DNA of 52,003 nucleotides from Trichormus sp. NMC-1 (GCF_001858025.1 NZ_LZQD01000004.1:498771-550773); one strand, 5' to 3'; numbered from the stretch's first letter, positions 27,368 to 37,345 are shown. Program-made: numbers and translations. Notes: generated by a model not told the origin, from the sequence alone.

Positions 27368-28447
27368 TTAAAAATCACTAAAATCGATATTTACTATGAG
27401 TTTTTGATAACCGATATTTTTATTATCTATAAAATCTACCAAATCTACAATAAAATTGTCATAAGTATAACTTTTAGAATCACCCAGAATACAGATTCGA
27501 TATGAAGATTCAGCCCACCCTGTATAATACTCTTCATCAATAGGGGTAGGGTGATCCCAATGTATAAATTCGTGCTTTGTAAGCAATCTAATTTCTCCAT
27601 CAATATCACTGTATCTACAGATTCTTTTCAGTCTGTCTTCATTAAAACGATAATAAAATTTACCTCCATGTGCTTCTTCCAAAGAATTTTCATCCCTCCT
27701 TTCAAGAAGAAACGCATAAAATTCTCGTGTTATACGAGGTAACTTGGCAAGTTCCTTAGCTAGAAAATCAAACGCCTGTTGTATATCATCCATTGAGTAA
27801 TAATCTCCTCCAAATTTATTTATGTGATATTCATAATAAACTTTCAGTGCATTTTCATTAAAATTCGGTTTTGCTATTGGCTCAACATAGTTTTTGATAC
27901 TTGTAGAAAATTCACCTTCTTGATTTGGTATCTCTAACTCTATTTTAACCCTGACAACTTCTTGTTTTATATACTGATGAATAGCTTGTAATTTATCGAG
28001 AGGAAGTTCAATAGCTTTTTTACAAAGCGTGTTTATATCCCAAATATTTTCTTCTTTAAAATTGAATTTCCCCCATAGTTCTTCGTCTTCGGTGTAACTT
28101 TTTTGCTTGTAACCAATTATTAATATAAAAATCTTATTGTATACTGTTATCTTATTATCTAAAACAGTCTTCAGAGTATTATTAATCTTAGTCGATGTTT
28201 TTTCTGATGTAATTTGAAATGCTTTATTGTTTACAGAATCACCTAAATCTAATCCAGGCGCGTTACTTCTTTCATTATTGAGATTTTCTAAGTGTATACC
28301 AAGCAGTATATTCAATATTTCTTTAAAGAAATCCTCAAGATATTTATTTAGGTCTGTTAAGCCTAGTTTGCACCTGTTATCAACTTGATTAGCAATATTT
28401 GCTAGTTCATCTATTATTTCACCTATAAAATAACCTCTAGTAATCAC
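27368..28447 (-). CDS. SMEK domain-containing protein
   Basis: 359 residues from GTG 28447, which has GAGGAG 6 nt upstream; the frame is open to 28537 but that N-terminus is atypical. TRGYFIGEIIDELANIANQV, LTDLNKYLEDFFKEILN, NAPGLDLGDSVNNKAFQITS match the SMEK domain, a nuclease-like effector-associated module found in bacterial conflict systems. The C-terminal half has no domain I recognise (IDGEIRLLTKHEFIHWDH). No NTPase or effector gene accompanies it. It starts 230 bp from the PTPS gene, divergently. Likely a defence or regulatory protein (inference). Confidence 0.7.
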   Translation of the reverse strand: MITRGYFIGEIIDELANIANQVDNRCKLGLTDLNKYLEDFFKEILNILLGIHLENLNNERSNAPGLDLGDSVNNKAFQITSEKTSTKINNTLKTVLDNKITVYNKIFILIIGYKQKSYTEDEELWGKFNFKEENIWDINTLCKKAIELPLDKLQAIHQYIKQEVVRVKIELEIPNQEGEFSTSIKNYVEPIAKPNFNENALKVYYEYHINKFGGDYYSMDDIQQAFDFLAKELAKLPRITREFYAFLLERRDENSLEEAHGGKFYYRFNEDRLKRICRYSDIDGEIRLLTKHEFIHWDHPTPIDEEYYTGWAESSYRICILGDSKSYTYDNFIVDLVDFIDNKNIGYQKLIVNIDFSDF

Positions 28448-28679
28448 GTATTGCTCCTCACTCTTCTTTACAAAGCCAATAAATAATTTTACGGTTGTTT
28501 TAATTCTAATAGATAACTTTAATGTATTGTTACACACAAGTGGAGCTATCTACTTAGATGATTATTATACGGAAATCTTATGAATATTCCCCATTTCACC
28601 GACCACTAAGCAACCAAATTGGTTTACACTGGTAACAGTGAAAGATTAAGAAATTTTAAGCTCTGTTCCCAGTGTAATC

Positions 28680-29552
28680 ATGCAATGTATTGTAAATCGC
28701 CGCGCTCAGTTTTCGGCAAGCCATCGGTATTGGTTGCCAGAACTGAGTGAAAACGAAAATGTTGAAAAATTTGGTCTTTGCTCAAAATTTCCCAGTCACG
28801 GACATAACTATGTTTTATTTATTTCCCTCGCTGGGGAACTAGATGAGTATGGTATGGTGCTGAACTTGTCTGATGTAAAACAAGTAATTAAGCGGGAAGT
28901 TACCAGTCAACTAGATTTTTCTTATCTCAATGATGTGTGGACAGAATTTCAACAAACTCTCCCCACCACAGAAAATATTGCGCGGGTGATTTGGGAACGT
29001 CTCGCACCCCACTTACCTTTAGTCCGCGTGCAGTTATTTGAACATCCTGAACTTTGGGCAGATTATATGGGCAACGGCATGGAAGCATATTTAAGTATTA
29101 GCACTCACTTTAGCGCAGCGCACAGACTCGCTCATCCTGACTTGAGTTTAGAAGAGAATACAGAGATTTATGGTAAGTGCGCTCGTGTGAATGGACATGG
29201 ACATAACTACCATTTAGAAGTCACTGTGAAAGGAGAAATTGATCCTCGCACGGGTATGACTGTAGATTTAGGTGCGTTGAATCAAGTGATTGAAGATTAT
29301 GTACTACAACCATTTGATCACACTTTCTTAAACAAAGATATTGCTTTCTTTGCCAAAGTTGTGCCAACAGCTGAGAATATCGCACTTTATATTAGTAACG
29401 TATTGCGATCGCCTATTCAAGAGCTAGGAGCCAAGCTTTATAAGGTCAAACTCATCGAAAGCCCCAATAATTCCTGCGAAATTTACGCTGCTGATACAGA
29501 ATCGACATCTGTTAGTGCAGCAATAAGTCAACCAGTATTAGCAAGAGTTTAA
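28680..29552 (+). CDS. 6-carboxytetrahydropterin synthase-like protein, two PTPS domains
   Basis: 290 residues holding two PTPS/QueD domains in tandem. Domain 1 (1-125): FSASHRYWLPELSENENVEK, Cys in GLCSKFPSHGHNY. Domain 2 (about 135-275): FSAAHRLAHPDLSLEENTEI, Cys in GKCARVNGHGHNYHLE. Both keep the zinc histidines and the catalytic Cys. Single-domain enzymes convert dihydroneopterin triphosphate to a tetrahydropterin or to the queuosine precursor. Cyanobacteria make pterin glycosides and queuosine; which one this duplicated form serves is not shown. Complete and monocistronic. Confidence 0.88.
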   Translation: MQCIVNRRAQFSASHRYWLPELSENENVEKFGLCSKFPSHGHNYVLFISLAGELDEYGMVLNLSDVKQVIKREVTSQLDFSYLNDVWTEFQQTLPTTENIARVIWERLAPHLPLVRVQLFEHPELWADYMGNGMEAYLSISTHFSAAHRLAHPDLSLEENTEIYGKCARVNGHGHNYHLEVTVKGEIDPRTGMTVDLGALNQVIEDYVLQPFDHTFLNKDIAFFAKVVPTAENIALYISNVLRSPIQELGAKLYKVKLIESPNNSCEIYAADTESTSVSAAISQPVLARV

Positions 29553-29553
29553 C

Positions 29554-29578
29554 TAATTCGTAATTCGTAATTCGTAAT
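29554..29578. repeat. Short heptamer array (AATTCGT)
   Basis: Three copies of AATTCGT in a row just after the PTPS stop; another STRR type. Confidence 0.7.
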
Positions 29579-29706
29579 AGTGCTTCCAGCAGGCTACACC
29601 AACGTAATTTTTGGGCTTAATTTTCCAAATATTGGAGACGCACTTGCGTTGGTCTATAGGTGGCTTTTTTACCAAAGCGACTAAAAAGTCTTTAGGAATT
29701 ACAAAT

Positions 29707-29806
29707 TACAGCGGATTCGTTTTTTATAAGGTACATCATAGCCCCCTCATCGCTTGCGGGGAGGGGGTTGGGGTTCTTGTACCTCATGACACCGGGAAGT
29801 GCTGTA
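29707..29806. repeat. Interspersed element R2, copy 3 (inverted)
   Basis: TACAGCGG at the left, CATCATAGCCCCCTCATCGC in the middle, GTGCTGTA at the right; opposite orientation to copies 1 and 2. Confidence 0.75.
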
Positions 29807-29876
29807 TCAATTACGAATTATTTTAAAATATTGACCATTAGAAAGTAATATCACAAGTCATTTGCATAAAAATCTC

Positions 29877-30267
29877 CTAGTATTTTCCTAACCTTAAAAA
29901 ATACCGACGACCGGCTAAATATCGTAAATAGCGATAAATTAACCAAGACAAAAGTCCTAACAAAACATTGAGCAATGTTTGTTTAAGTATCCACGATAAA
30001 ATATCAGCCTGAAATAAAAGCTCTAACCTTGAAGGACTAAGTTTTCTGGCTAAAATAAACAACCCAAAAATAGCATTTCCACCTAACAAAAGAATAAACA
30101 ATATTAAAGTTCTTTGCCAATAACGAGCCAGGGGTGTGTAACTAGAAATTAATAAACAAAATTAGCAAATTTAACAGAGGTGGGGCAGCATGAGTTCTGC
30201 GGTAGTAAAACCACAAAAACAGCAGCGGTGGAATGACTGCCCACAGTGGTAAAAATAAATTAGCCAC
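29877..30267 (-). pseudogene. Small membrane protein, frameshifted
   Basis: GTG 30267 overlaps the methyltransferase stop by 8 bp and encodes MANLFLPLWAVIPPLLFLWF and on to ILFINF, then stops. The following frame (starting SSYTPLARYWQRTLILFILL) continues with two or more hydrophobic helices to 29877. The total is 391 bp, one base over a multiple of three, so a single-base insertion joins two halves of one roughly 129-residue membrane protein. I do not know the family. Confidence 0.45.
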
Positions 30268-31180
30268 TCACCTGAGCAATTACAGTCCGGTGACGGGGAC
30301 TGTTGCTAGTAATATTTGGAGTATGGAAACCTGCCTCTACTAAAGCTTTCTCAATATCTAAGCTGAAATATTCATCTAAATAAGGTTCGGTACTTTTGAG
30401 CAAAGTTAGGATATATGTTGGCATTTTCTTGTAAATTTCCGATTTGGGGTTCATGTCCATAATTGCTAAATGCCCACCTGGACGCAAAACACGCTTTGCT
30501 TCTGCAAAAATCTTTCTGGTTGCTGACTGCGGTAATTCATGACACATGAGAAAAATGGAAACTAAATCAAATGATCGATCTGGTAATCCTGTAGATTCAG
30601 CAGCACCATGAACCCAGTTAATTTTAGCTTGACGTTGTTCGGCGCGATAGTTAGCAACTGCTAAAAAATAAGGAGATAAGTCTAAACCGGTAATTTTGGC
30701 TTGGGGATAAACTGCCTGTAAAGCAAAAGTACTCATGCCCACACTACAACCCAAATCTAAAATGTCTTTTGGTGGTTGGGAAATGCAACTAGCGACGATG
30801 TTATGGTAGCTTTGGCGTAGTTTCTCATCACCTTGGGCTTCGGTATCTTGCCAAATCTTAGCGTGGACGGCATGAGCAGCGGATTCTACTTCAAATGCAG
30901 CTTGCCAACTGAGATTTCCCTTTTCGTAAGCGTGGAATGAGGTAATGTAATAGTCTGGATAGGTTAGCTGAGAATTTTGGACTTGAGCTAAATCAGTTAC
31001 CCAATCACGTGCTTGCAGTTTTTCTACTTCTTTTGTCCAAAACACGCCAATTTTCTCAGCGCGTTTAATCATCATTTGTCTGGCTTGGTGTTTGGCAAGG
31101 TTCGCTAAAGGCTTAATTGCTAAGATGCCGTTTACCAAGCGAGAAGGTAAATCTGGAGTAGTTGTGACAGTAGTAGTCAT
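30260..31180 (-). CDS. Class I SAM-dependent methyltransferase
   Basis: 306 residues. Rossmann fold about 130-250: ILDLGCSVGMSTFALQAVYP (motif I), GLDLSPYFLAVANYR (motif II), DRSFDLVSIFLMCHELP (motif IV), and VLRPGGHLAIMDM. An N-terminal helical extension (1-125) is of unknown role. Substrate not predictable; UbiE-like spacing suggests a lipid or quinone-type acceptor but this is weak. It overlaps the broken membrane protein gene downstream, so the two were probably linked in function. Confidence 0.85.
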   Translation of the reverse strand: MTTTVTTTPDLPSRLVNGILAIKPLANLAKHQARQMMIKRAEKIGVFWTKEVEKLQARDWVTDLAQVQNSQLTYPDYYITSFHAYEKGNLSWQAAFEVESAAHAVHAKIWQDTEAQGDEKLRQSYHNIVASCISQPPKDILDLGCSVGMSTFALQAVYPQAKITGLDLSPYFLAVANYRAEQRQAKINWVHGAAESTGLPDRSFDLVSIFLMCHELPQSATRKIFAEAKRVLRPGGHLAIMDMNPKSEIYKKMPTYILTLLKSTEPYLDEYFSLDIEKALVEAGFHTPNITSNSPRHRTVIAQVSG

Positions 31181-31269
31181 AAATGAATTTCTATTTATTA
31201 GAAGAGTCTTTTTAACTTATGACATATTTGTTGGACGTGAGTCTAGAAGAAGATTTACTTCTACAGTAA

Positions 31270-31285
31270 GAGGATGTTTGAAAAG
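31270..31285. mobile_element. Solo terminal repeat of the 164-bp MITE family
   Basis: GAGGATGTTTGAAAAG, identical to the left end of the MITE in the PIN gene, followed by different text (TTTATGGCTAATGCCACGCT). It lies just past the broken end of the DUF3352-like gene, so it probably belongs to the element that truncated it. Confidence 0.5.
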
Positions 31286-31308
31286 TTTATGGCTAATGCC
31301 ACGCTATG

Positions 31309-31698
31309 CTATCGGCGAATATAATAGAGCCTACGGCTCCCGTAAGGAAGTCCCGGTGGTAGAACAGCAATCATCACACCACCTATCCAAGGTTGTATGT
31401 CTGTTTCGTAAGAAATGTTACTATTATTGAATAGCTCTTTATTGAGATCTCCTAGACTTTTTGCCACTAGCTGTTGCGCTTGTGGAGTGCCAAACTGCTG
31501 TAACTTCTGCCAAGATTGTGTATCAGTATTGATATAAGTTACTATTAAGGTATTGGATGGTACTACTTTAGCGCTGCCCAAAGGACTGGAGCTATATCCA
31601 GAGGGAGCTTTTAAATACATATAAACAGCTAGACTACCTACCACGACTATAGCAGTGCCAATCGCAGGAACTAAAAATTTTGATTTACTTTCAGGCAT
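31309..31698 (-). pseudogene. DUF3352-like protein, N-terminal fragment
   Basis: ATG 31698 (GAGGA 8 nt before it) starts MPESKSKFLVPAIGTAIVVV, an N-terminal membrane anchor, then a periplasmic start: PSNTLIVTYINTDTQSWQKL, QPWIGGVMIAVLPPG. This matches the beginning of the cyanobacterial DUF3352 family, normally over 500 residues. After Pro-Gly the frame runs into repeat text and stops, so about three quarters of the gene is missing. Confidence 0.7.
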
Positions 31699-31722
31699 TG
31701 TAATTATCCTCTTTTGATCCAA

Positions 31723-32188
31723 TGATGATCAGGTAGTTACAACAGTAATTGTCAGATTTTGGGATTTTTATGACTAATTTAGCGAGTATTTACTGATAAA
31801 ATTAGTATTTATACACAATACTAATTTGTAGTGACTCTAAAAAAGACTTCACCAGAGTGAGGAGTGAATCCGCAAATGGTATTTTAGTTGATCTCCAAAA
31901 AAATAGTCAGACTCTCAGCCACAAGTTTTTCTAAATTAGAGGAATAATAGTATTTGTACTCAATGAAAATAGATTACGGTGTGGTATAAGAGACTCTTCG
32001 ATGATATAAATCTGAAAAATATTCAGATGACATCAAGAGATAGAGACTTGGGATCAAAATGAGAAGATTGATTCAAATCATCCCATCCCCAAGAACAATC
32101 CTGATCAAATAATCATGTTGATTGGGGATATCCACGTGCAATTGCTATTTGTATGAAAGTTTCAGGATTACAAGGTCAGTAATAATCA
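31723..32188. other. Intergenic region before the M1 aminopeptidase
   Basis: 465 bp, AT-rich, divergent promoters expected. No tRNA, repeat family member or coding frame recognised. Confidence 0.4.
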
Positions 32189-34771
32189 ATGTTGAAGTCT
32201 TATTTTGATACAGAGAATAACGGACATAAATCTTTTGAATTACCAGGGGCTAAACCACACTACAACCCGGATAGACCGGGACAAGTCGAGCATATTTTTC
32301 TAGACCTAAATTTGGATATTCCGTACCAAAGTTACTACGGTAATTGTAGCATTCGGCTATTGCCAATCCGCAATAATATTGAGAGTTTGACCTTGGATGC
32401 CGTAAACCTGAATATCCAATCTGTGCAGGTAGACGAAGTCCTACAAAAGTTTGAATATGACGGAGAAAAGCTTTCTATTCAACTTTCTCAACCAACTCAG
32501 ATAGGTAATAGACTATTAATTGCGATCGCTTACTCTGTAGAAAAACCCCAACGAGGGATTTACTTTATTCAACCAGACAAACACTACCCGCATAAGCCTA
32601 CCCAAGTCTGGACTCAGGGAGAAGACGAAGACTCTCGGTATTGGTTTCCCTGCTTTGACTATCCAGGACAGCTATCAACTTCAGAAATTCGTGTCCGTGT
32701 CCCCAAACACCTCATTGCAATTTCCAACGGTGAACTGATTGATACAGCAGTTGATGGTGATGACAAAATTTACCATTGGTCACAGCAGCAAGTTCATCCT
32801 ACTTACTTAATGACATTAGCAGTAGGTAACTTTGCAGAAATTAGAGATGAGTGGAAAGGTAAACCTGTTACCTATTATGTCGAAAAAGAACGGGAAGCAG
32901 ATGCTAAACGCAGCATGGGTAAAACTCCCCGCATGATCGAATTTTTGAGCGAAAAGTATGGTTATTCCTATGCTTTCCCCAAATATGCCCAAGTTTGTGT
33001 GGATGACTTCATTTTTGGAGGAATGGAAAACACTTCAACCACCCTGTTAACTGACCGATGTTTACTAGATGAACGTGCAGTATTAGATAACCGCAACACA
33101 GAAAGCTTAGTTGTCCATGAACTAGCACACCAATGGTTTGGGGATTTAGTAGTAATTAAACATTGGTCTCATGCTTGGATTAAGGAAGGAATGGCTTCCT
33201 ATTCTGAAGTTATGTGGACAGAACATGAATATGGTGAACAGGATGCAGCATATTATCGCTTACTGGAAGCACGTAGTTATTTAAGCGAAGATAGCAGTCG
33301 CTACCGTCGGCCAATGGTAACTCATGTTTACCGGGAAGCAATTGAACTTTATGATCGACACATTTACGAAAAAGGATCTTGTGTTTATCACATGATTCGC
33401 ACAGAATTGGGAGATGACTTGTTTTGGCCAGCTATTCAAATATTTGTTCAAGATAATGCTCACAAAACTGTAGAAACAATAGACTTACTAAGGTCAATTG
33501 AAAAAGCAACTGGACATAATCTCACTTTCCTTTTTGACCAGTATGTTTATCGTGGTGGTCATCCCGATTTTAAAGTTGCTTACTCTTGGGATGGTGATGC
33601 TAATTTAGCCAAGGTGACTGTTACTCAAACCCAAGCAAGTGATGACAATAAAGATTTATTTGACTTAAGAATTCCCATCGGTTTTGGTTATACTCAGCCA
33701 GAATCAGCACTGAAAACTTTCACCGTGCGCGTGAATGAACGAGAACAAAGTTTCTATTTTCCATTAACACAAAAGCCAGATTTTATCAGCTTTGATGTAG
33801 GCAATAATTACCTGAAAACTGTAGATTTAGAATATCCAGTCCCGGAACTAAAAGCACAGTTACAATTTGATCCTAATCCTGTTTCTCGCATCTATGCAGC
33901 CGAAGCTTTGGCTAAAAAAGGCGCATTAGAAGCTACTAAAGCACTATCAGCAGCTTTACAAAATGATCCGTTTTGGGGTGTGCGGGTAGAAGTAGCTAAA
34001 CAATTAGCAGAAATTAAATTAGATCAAGCCTTTGATGGTTTAGTTTCTGGTTTGCAAGATCAAAGTCCTTATGTCCGCCGTGCTGTGATAGAGTCTCTAT
34101 CTCAAATAAAAACCCATACAAGTTATAAAGCTGTTAAAGGTTTTGTTCAAGATGGTGATGCCAGTTACTATGTGGAAGCTGCTGCTTGTCGGACTATTGG
34201 GGCAATAGCGGCTGCTAATTTGGAAGATAAACCCCATGAAGAAAAAGTTATCAAGCTGCTGAAAACTGTTTTAGAAGAAAAAGCAGGTTGGAATGAAGTT
34301 GTACGCAGTGGTGCAATTGCTGGTTTAGCAGAATTTAAAACCTCAGAAGCTGCTTTGAATTTGCTGATTGAATACACTAAACTCGGCATTTCCCAACCGT
34401 TACGTCTAACAACAATTCGCAATTTAGGCAAAATTTCTGTTGGTCAAACTCCTACTAATATAGAACGGATTTTAGATCGATTAGCAGAAATAGCTAGAGA
34501 GACTTTCTTTTTAACCCAAATGGCAGTAGTGTCAGCATTGGGACAAATGGAAACCCCGAAAGCGATCGCTATTTTGCAATCTTTAGCCAATCAAACGGCA
34601 GATGGACGAGTGCGTCGTTATGCTGAAGAGGAAGTAACCAAAGTCCAAAAGAATATTGGCCCAGAAAAAAGCTTGCGTCAAATGCGTGAAGAACTAAACC
34701 AAATCAAACAACAAAATCAGGAACTAAAAAGCCGGTTAGAAAATTTGGAAGCAAAATCAAAGTCAAGTTAA
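32189..34771 (+). CDS. M1-family aminopeptidase with C-terminal HEAT repeats
   Basis: 860 residues. Exopeptidase motif GGMEN (in FIFGGMENTSTTL, a variant of GAMEN), zinc site HELAH at 310-314 with Glu333 (WIKEGMASYSE). After the catalytic part (1-450) and a beta domain, about 560-830 consists of HEAT-like helical repeats (VRVEVAKQLAEIKLDQAFDG, VRRAVIESLSQI, VRRYAEEEVTKVQ), then a coiled-coil tail (LRQMREELNQIKQQNQELKS). No signal peptide. M1 enzymes trim N-terminal residues from peptides; the HEAT part may recruit partners. Complete and monocistronic. Confidence 0.92.
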   Translation: MLKSYFDTENNGHKSFELPGAKPHYNPDRPGQVEHIFLDLNLDIPYQSYYGNCSIRLLPIRNNIESLTLDAVNLNIQSVQVDEVLQKFEYDGEKLSIQLSQPTQIGNRLLIAIAYSVEKPQRGIYFIQPDKHYPHKPTQVWTQGEDEDSRYWFPCFDYPGQLSTSEIRVRVPKHLIAISNGELIDTAVDGDDKIYHWSQQQVHPTYLMTLAVGNFAEIRDEWKGKPVTYYVEKEREADAKRSMGKTPRMIEFLSEKYGYSYAFPKYAQVCVDDFIFGGMENTSTTLLTDRCLLDERAVLDNRNTESLVVHELAHQWFGDLVVIKHWSHAWIKEGMASYSEVMWTEHEYGEQDAAYYRLLEARSYLSEDSSRYRRPMVTHVYREAIELYDRHIYEKGSCVYHMIRTELGDDLFWPAIQIFVQDNAHKTVETIDLLRSIEKATGHNLTFLFDQYVYRGGHPDFKVAYSWDGDANLAKVTVTQTQASDDNKDLFDLRIPIGFGYTQPESALKTFTVRVNEREQSFYFPLTQKPDFISFDVGNNYLKTVDLEYPVPELKAQLQFDPNPVSRIYAAEALAKKGALEATKALSAALQNDPFWGVRVEVAKQLAEIKLDQAFDGLVSGLQDQSPYVRRAVIESLSQIKTHTSYKAVKGFVQDGDASYYVEAAACRTIGAIAAANLEDKPHEEKVIKLLKTVLEEKAGWNEVVRSGAIAGLAEFKTSEAALNLLIEYTKLGISQPLRLTTIRNLGKISVGQTPTNIERILDRLAEIARETFFLTQMAVVSALGQMETPKAIAILQSLANQTADGRVRRYAEEEVTKVQKNIGPEKSLRQMREELNQIKQQNQELKSRLENLEAKSKSS

Positions 34772-34844
34772 GCTGTTGGACATTTAACTTGCAGATTACC
34801 TAAGAATAAAAATCTTGTGGGATGGGCATCTTGCCTGTCCTAAT

Positions 34845-34950
34845 TACAGCGGTTTCCGCTCTTATGAGGTACATCTTAGCCCCCTCATCGCTTGCTCTTA
34901 GGGGGTTGAGGGTGGGGTTCTTGTACCTCATAACATTGGGAAGTGCTGTA
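34845..34950. repeat. Interspersed element R2, copy 4 (inverted)
   Basis: TACAGCGG left, CTTAGCCCCCTCATCGCTTG middle, GTGCTGTA right. Confidence 0.75.
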
Positions 34951-35597
34951 AATTATCAATGAATACAAACTGATGTTTATCTTGATGGTTTTTATCTAAG
35001 TAAACGAAAAAATCTATTTAAACTTCGTATTCTTTGACACTCAGTACTAATTAGCACAATTAATACGGCTTTTATCTTTTTGATTGTGGAGTATAAATTC
35101 TATATGATGGGCTTTTCCAGTAATCACCATTAAACTACTGAGTTTGTAACTATAAAAATTAGCACAATAGTAATTGTCAATATTTATTATTTATTTATGA
35201 AGAATGATTAAGAAATCATAAAATACTTCAGATATTAGATAAATATTTGTAGTTTTATAAAGTATAATTAAGGAAAAGATAAACAAATCTAGGCAGTCGA
35301 GATAGTCTTAGTCTGCCTCATAAAGTACCTAGAAATAGGCAAAGCTTAATTCTTTCTTGTGGCTAAAACCGAAAGAAGCTCCACACTTTACCCGGAACGG
35401 TAGATGAGGGGATAAGTTTACAATGGGGCTGAATGCTATCTGCTGCATAGGTGAAAAAAGCTAACACTAAAAATGCATAGCAATTAGTGTTGGCAATAGT
35501 CACATCAAAACCTAACAGTATCCTTGATGAGCAACCAGCTTGTGAGTCAGGAGATATACAATAGTGTAAATTTCCCAGTGGAAGAGGCAATAAAGGC
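34951..35597. other. Long leader region before the UbiB-type kinase gene
   Basis: About 650 bp without a coding frame I believe. A 75-codon minus-strand frame (35363-35590) has odd composition and no family. The stretch is AT-rich and holds no R1 or R2 copy. Confidence 0.4.
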
Positions 35598-37322
35598 GTG
35601 GGTCAGTATCAACCTGCTCAACTAAGGCAGTATAATCAAGAAGCGATCGCTCGTTACTATAGTTACCGTCCCTGGTTAGCTTGGGGCAGATTCCTGAGAA
35701 TCATCCTCTCTTTTGCAGGCTTTATCCTCAGTCTCAAATGGGATGAATGGCAAAATCAAGTTGAGCAGAACAAGGGTAAACGAGCTACCCAGTTGCGAGA
35801 ACTGCTCACTAATCTTGGACCTACTTTTATTAAAGTTGGTCAAGCCCTTTCCACCAGGCCTGATTTAATCCGCAAAGATTTTTTAGCAGAATTGGTGAAG
35901 TTGCAAGATCAGTTACCACCTTTCGATAATGCCTTGGCTTACCACATTATTGAAAGTGAACTGGACAGGCCAATTCAAGAAGTATTTAGCGAACTTTCAC
36001 GCAATCCTGTAGCAGCAGCCAGTTTAGGTCAAGTTTATCGAGGTCGTTTAATTAGTGGTGAAGAAGTAGCTGTGAAGGTACAACGCCCTAACCTACATCC
36101 CGTAATTACAAAAGACTTGTACTTAATGCGCTGGGCAGCAGGTTGGCTGGCACCTTGGCTACCTCTCAATCTCGGTCACGACTTGAGATTAATTGTAGAC
36201 GAGTTTGGGACAAAACTATTTGAAGAAATTGATTACATTAACGAAGGTCGAAACGCAGAAAAATTTGCTAGTAACTTCGATAATGATCCTCAAGTCAAAA
36301 TTCCCTCTATTTATTGGCGTTATACCAGTAATCATGTTTTAACTCTGGAATGGATCAACGGCTTTAAACTAACAGATACCCAACGCATTCGCGCCGCAGG
36401 TTTAGATCCACAAACAATTATCCAGATAGGTGTTACCTCTGGATTGCAGCAATTGTTAGAACACGGCTTTTTCCATGCAGATCCCCATCCAGGTAATTTG
36501 TTTGCTGTCCCCGATGGTCGGATGGCTTACATAGATTTTGGCATGATGGATCAGTTAGAGGAAAGCACCAAAGAAACATTGGTAGATGCACTAGTGCATC
36601 TTGTAAATAAAGATTACACCGACTTAGCTGAAGACTTTGTGAAACTGGGCTTTTTGGCTCCAGATACAAATATTTCCCCAATTGTGCCAGCATTAGAAGC
36701 TGTGCTGGGAAATGCAATTGGCAAAAATGTCAAGGATTTTAATTTCAAAACTATTACTGATGAATTCTCGGAATTGATGTATGAATATCCTTTCCGAGTA
36801 CCTGCCAAGTTTGCTTTAATTATTCGTTCCCTGGTGACACAGGAAGGTATTGCTCTTAGCCTCAACCCAAATTTTAAAATTGTTGAAGTAGGTTATCCCT
36901 ACATAGCACGGCGGTTGCTAACTGGGGAATCTCCAGCATTGAGACGGCGGTTACTCAATGTGTTGTTTAAAAATGGTAAATTCCAATGGCAGCGGCTAGA
37001 AAATTTAATTTCCATTGCTCGCACTGATGAAGAATTTGATGTCTTACCTACAGCGAAAATGGGGTTACAATTCCTACTATCTGAAGAAGGTAAATTCCTC
37101 CGTCGTCAGTTGGTTCTTGCTCTCACTGAAGATGACCGTTTGCACACAGAAGAAATGCAGAGGCTGTGGAATTTAGTCAAAGATGACTTACCTCCGAATC
37201 GCTTATTAGAGGTAGCGGTAGGTATTTTGACAGAATTATCTAGGGAAGGCGTAGCTGCTATTTTGCCAAACGCTACATCCTTTGCTGCCTTTACTATCAA
37301 CCAGTCACCAAGTAAAAATTAA
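35598..37322 (+). CDS. ABC1/ADCK/UbiB-family atypical kinase
   Basis: 574 residues, GTG start. Family signs: KxGQ motif in TFIKVGQALSTRPDLI, the Ala-rich loop NPVAAASLGQVYRG, lysine in VAVKVQRP, and the late HADPHPGNLFAVPDGRMAYI with DFG (IDFGMMDQ). These proteins bind ATP and support quinone or prenyl-lipid metabolism; in plants and cyanobacteria they affect plastoquinone and tocopherol and stress tolerance. Membrane-proximal rather than integral. Followed after 23 bp by a small membrane protein gene, likely co-transcribed. Confidence 0.9.
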   Translation: MGQYQPAQLRQYNQEAIARYYSYRPWLAWGRFLRIILSFAGFILSLKWDEWQNQVEQNKGKRATQLRELLTNLGPTFIKVGQALSTRPDLIRKDFLAELVKLQDQLPPFDNALAYHIIESELDRPIQEVFSELSRNPVAAASLGQVYRGRLISGEEVAVKVQRPNLHPVITKDLYLMRWAAGWLAPWLPLNLGHDLRLIVDEFGTKLFEEIDYINEGRNAEKFASNFDNDPQVKIPSIYWRYTSNHVLTLEWINGFKLTDTQRIRAAGLDPQTIIQIGVTSGLQQLLEHGFFHADPHPGNLFAVPDGRMAYIDFGMMDQLEESTKETLVDALVHLVNKDYTDLAEDFVKLGFLAPDTNISPIVPALEAVLGNAIGKNVKDFNFKTITDEFSELMYEYPFRVPAKFALIIRSLVTQEGIALSLNPNFKIVEVGYPYIARRLLTGESPALRRRLLNVLFKNGKFQWQRLENLISIARTDEEFDVLPTAKMGLQFLLSEEGKFLRRQLVLALTEDDRLHTEEMQRLWNLVKDDLPPNRLLEVAVGILTELSREGVAAILPNATSFAAFTINQSPSKN

Positions 37323-37345
37323 TTTAATAACAATCAGGAGTTTTC

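Noticed and set aside
35363-35590. 75-codon minus-strand ORF
   Set aside because: No start context or family; mixed composition; ends at the UbiB-type leader.
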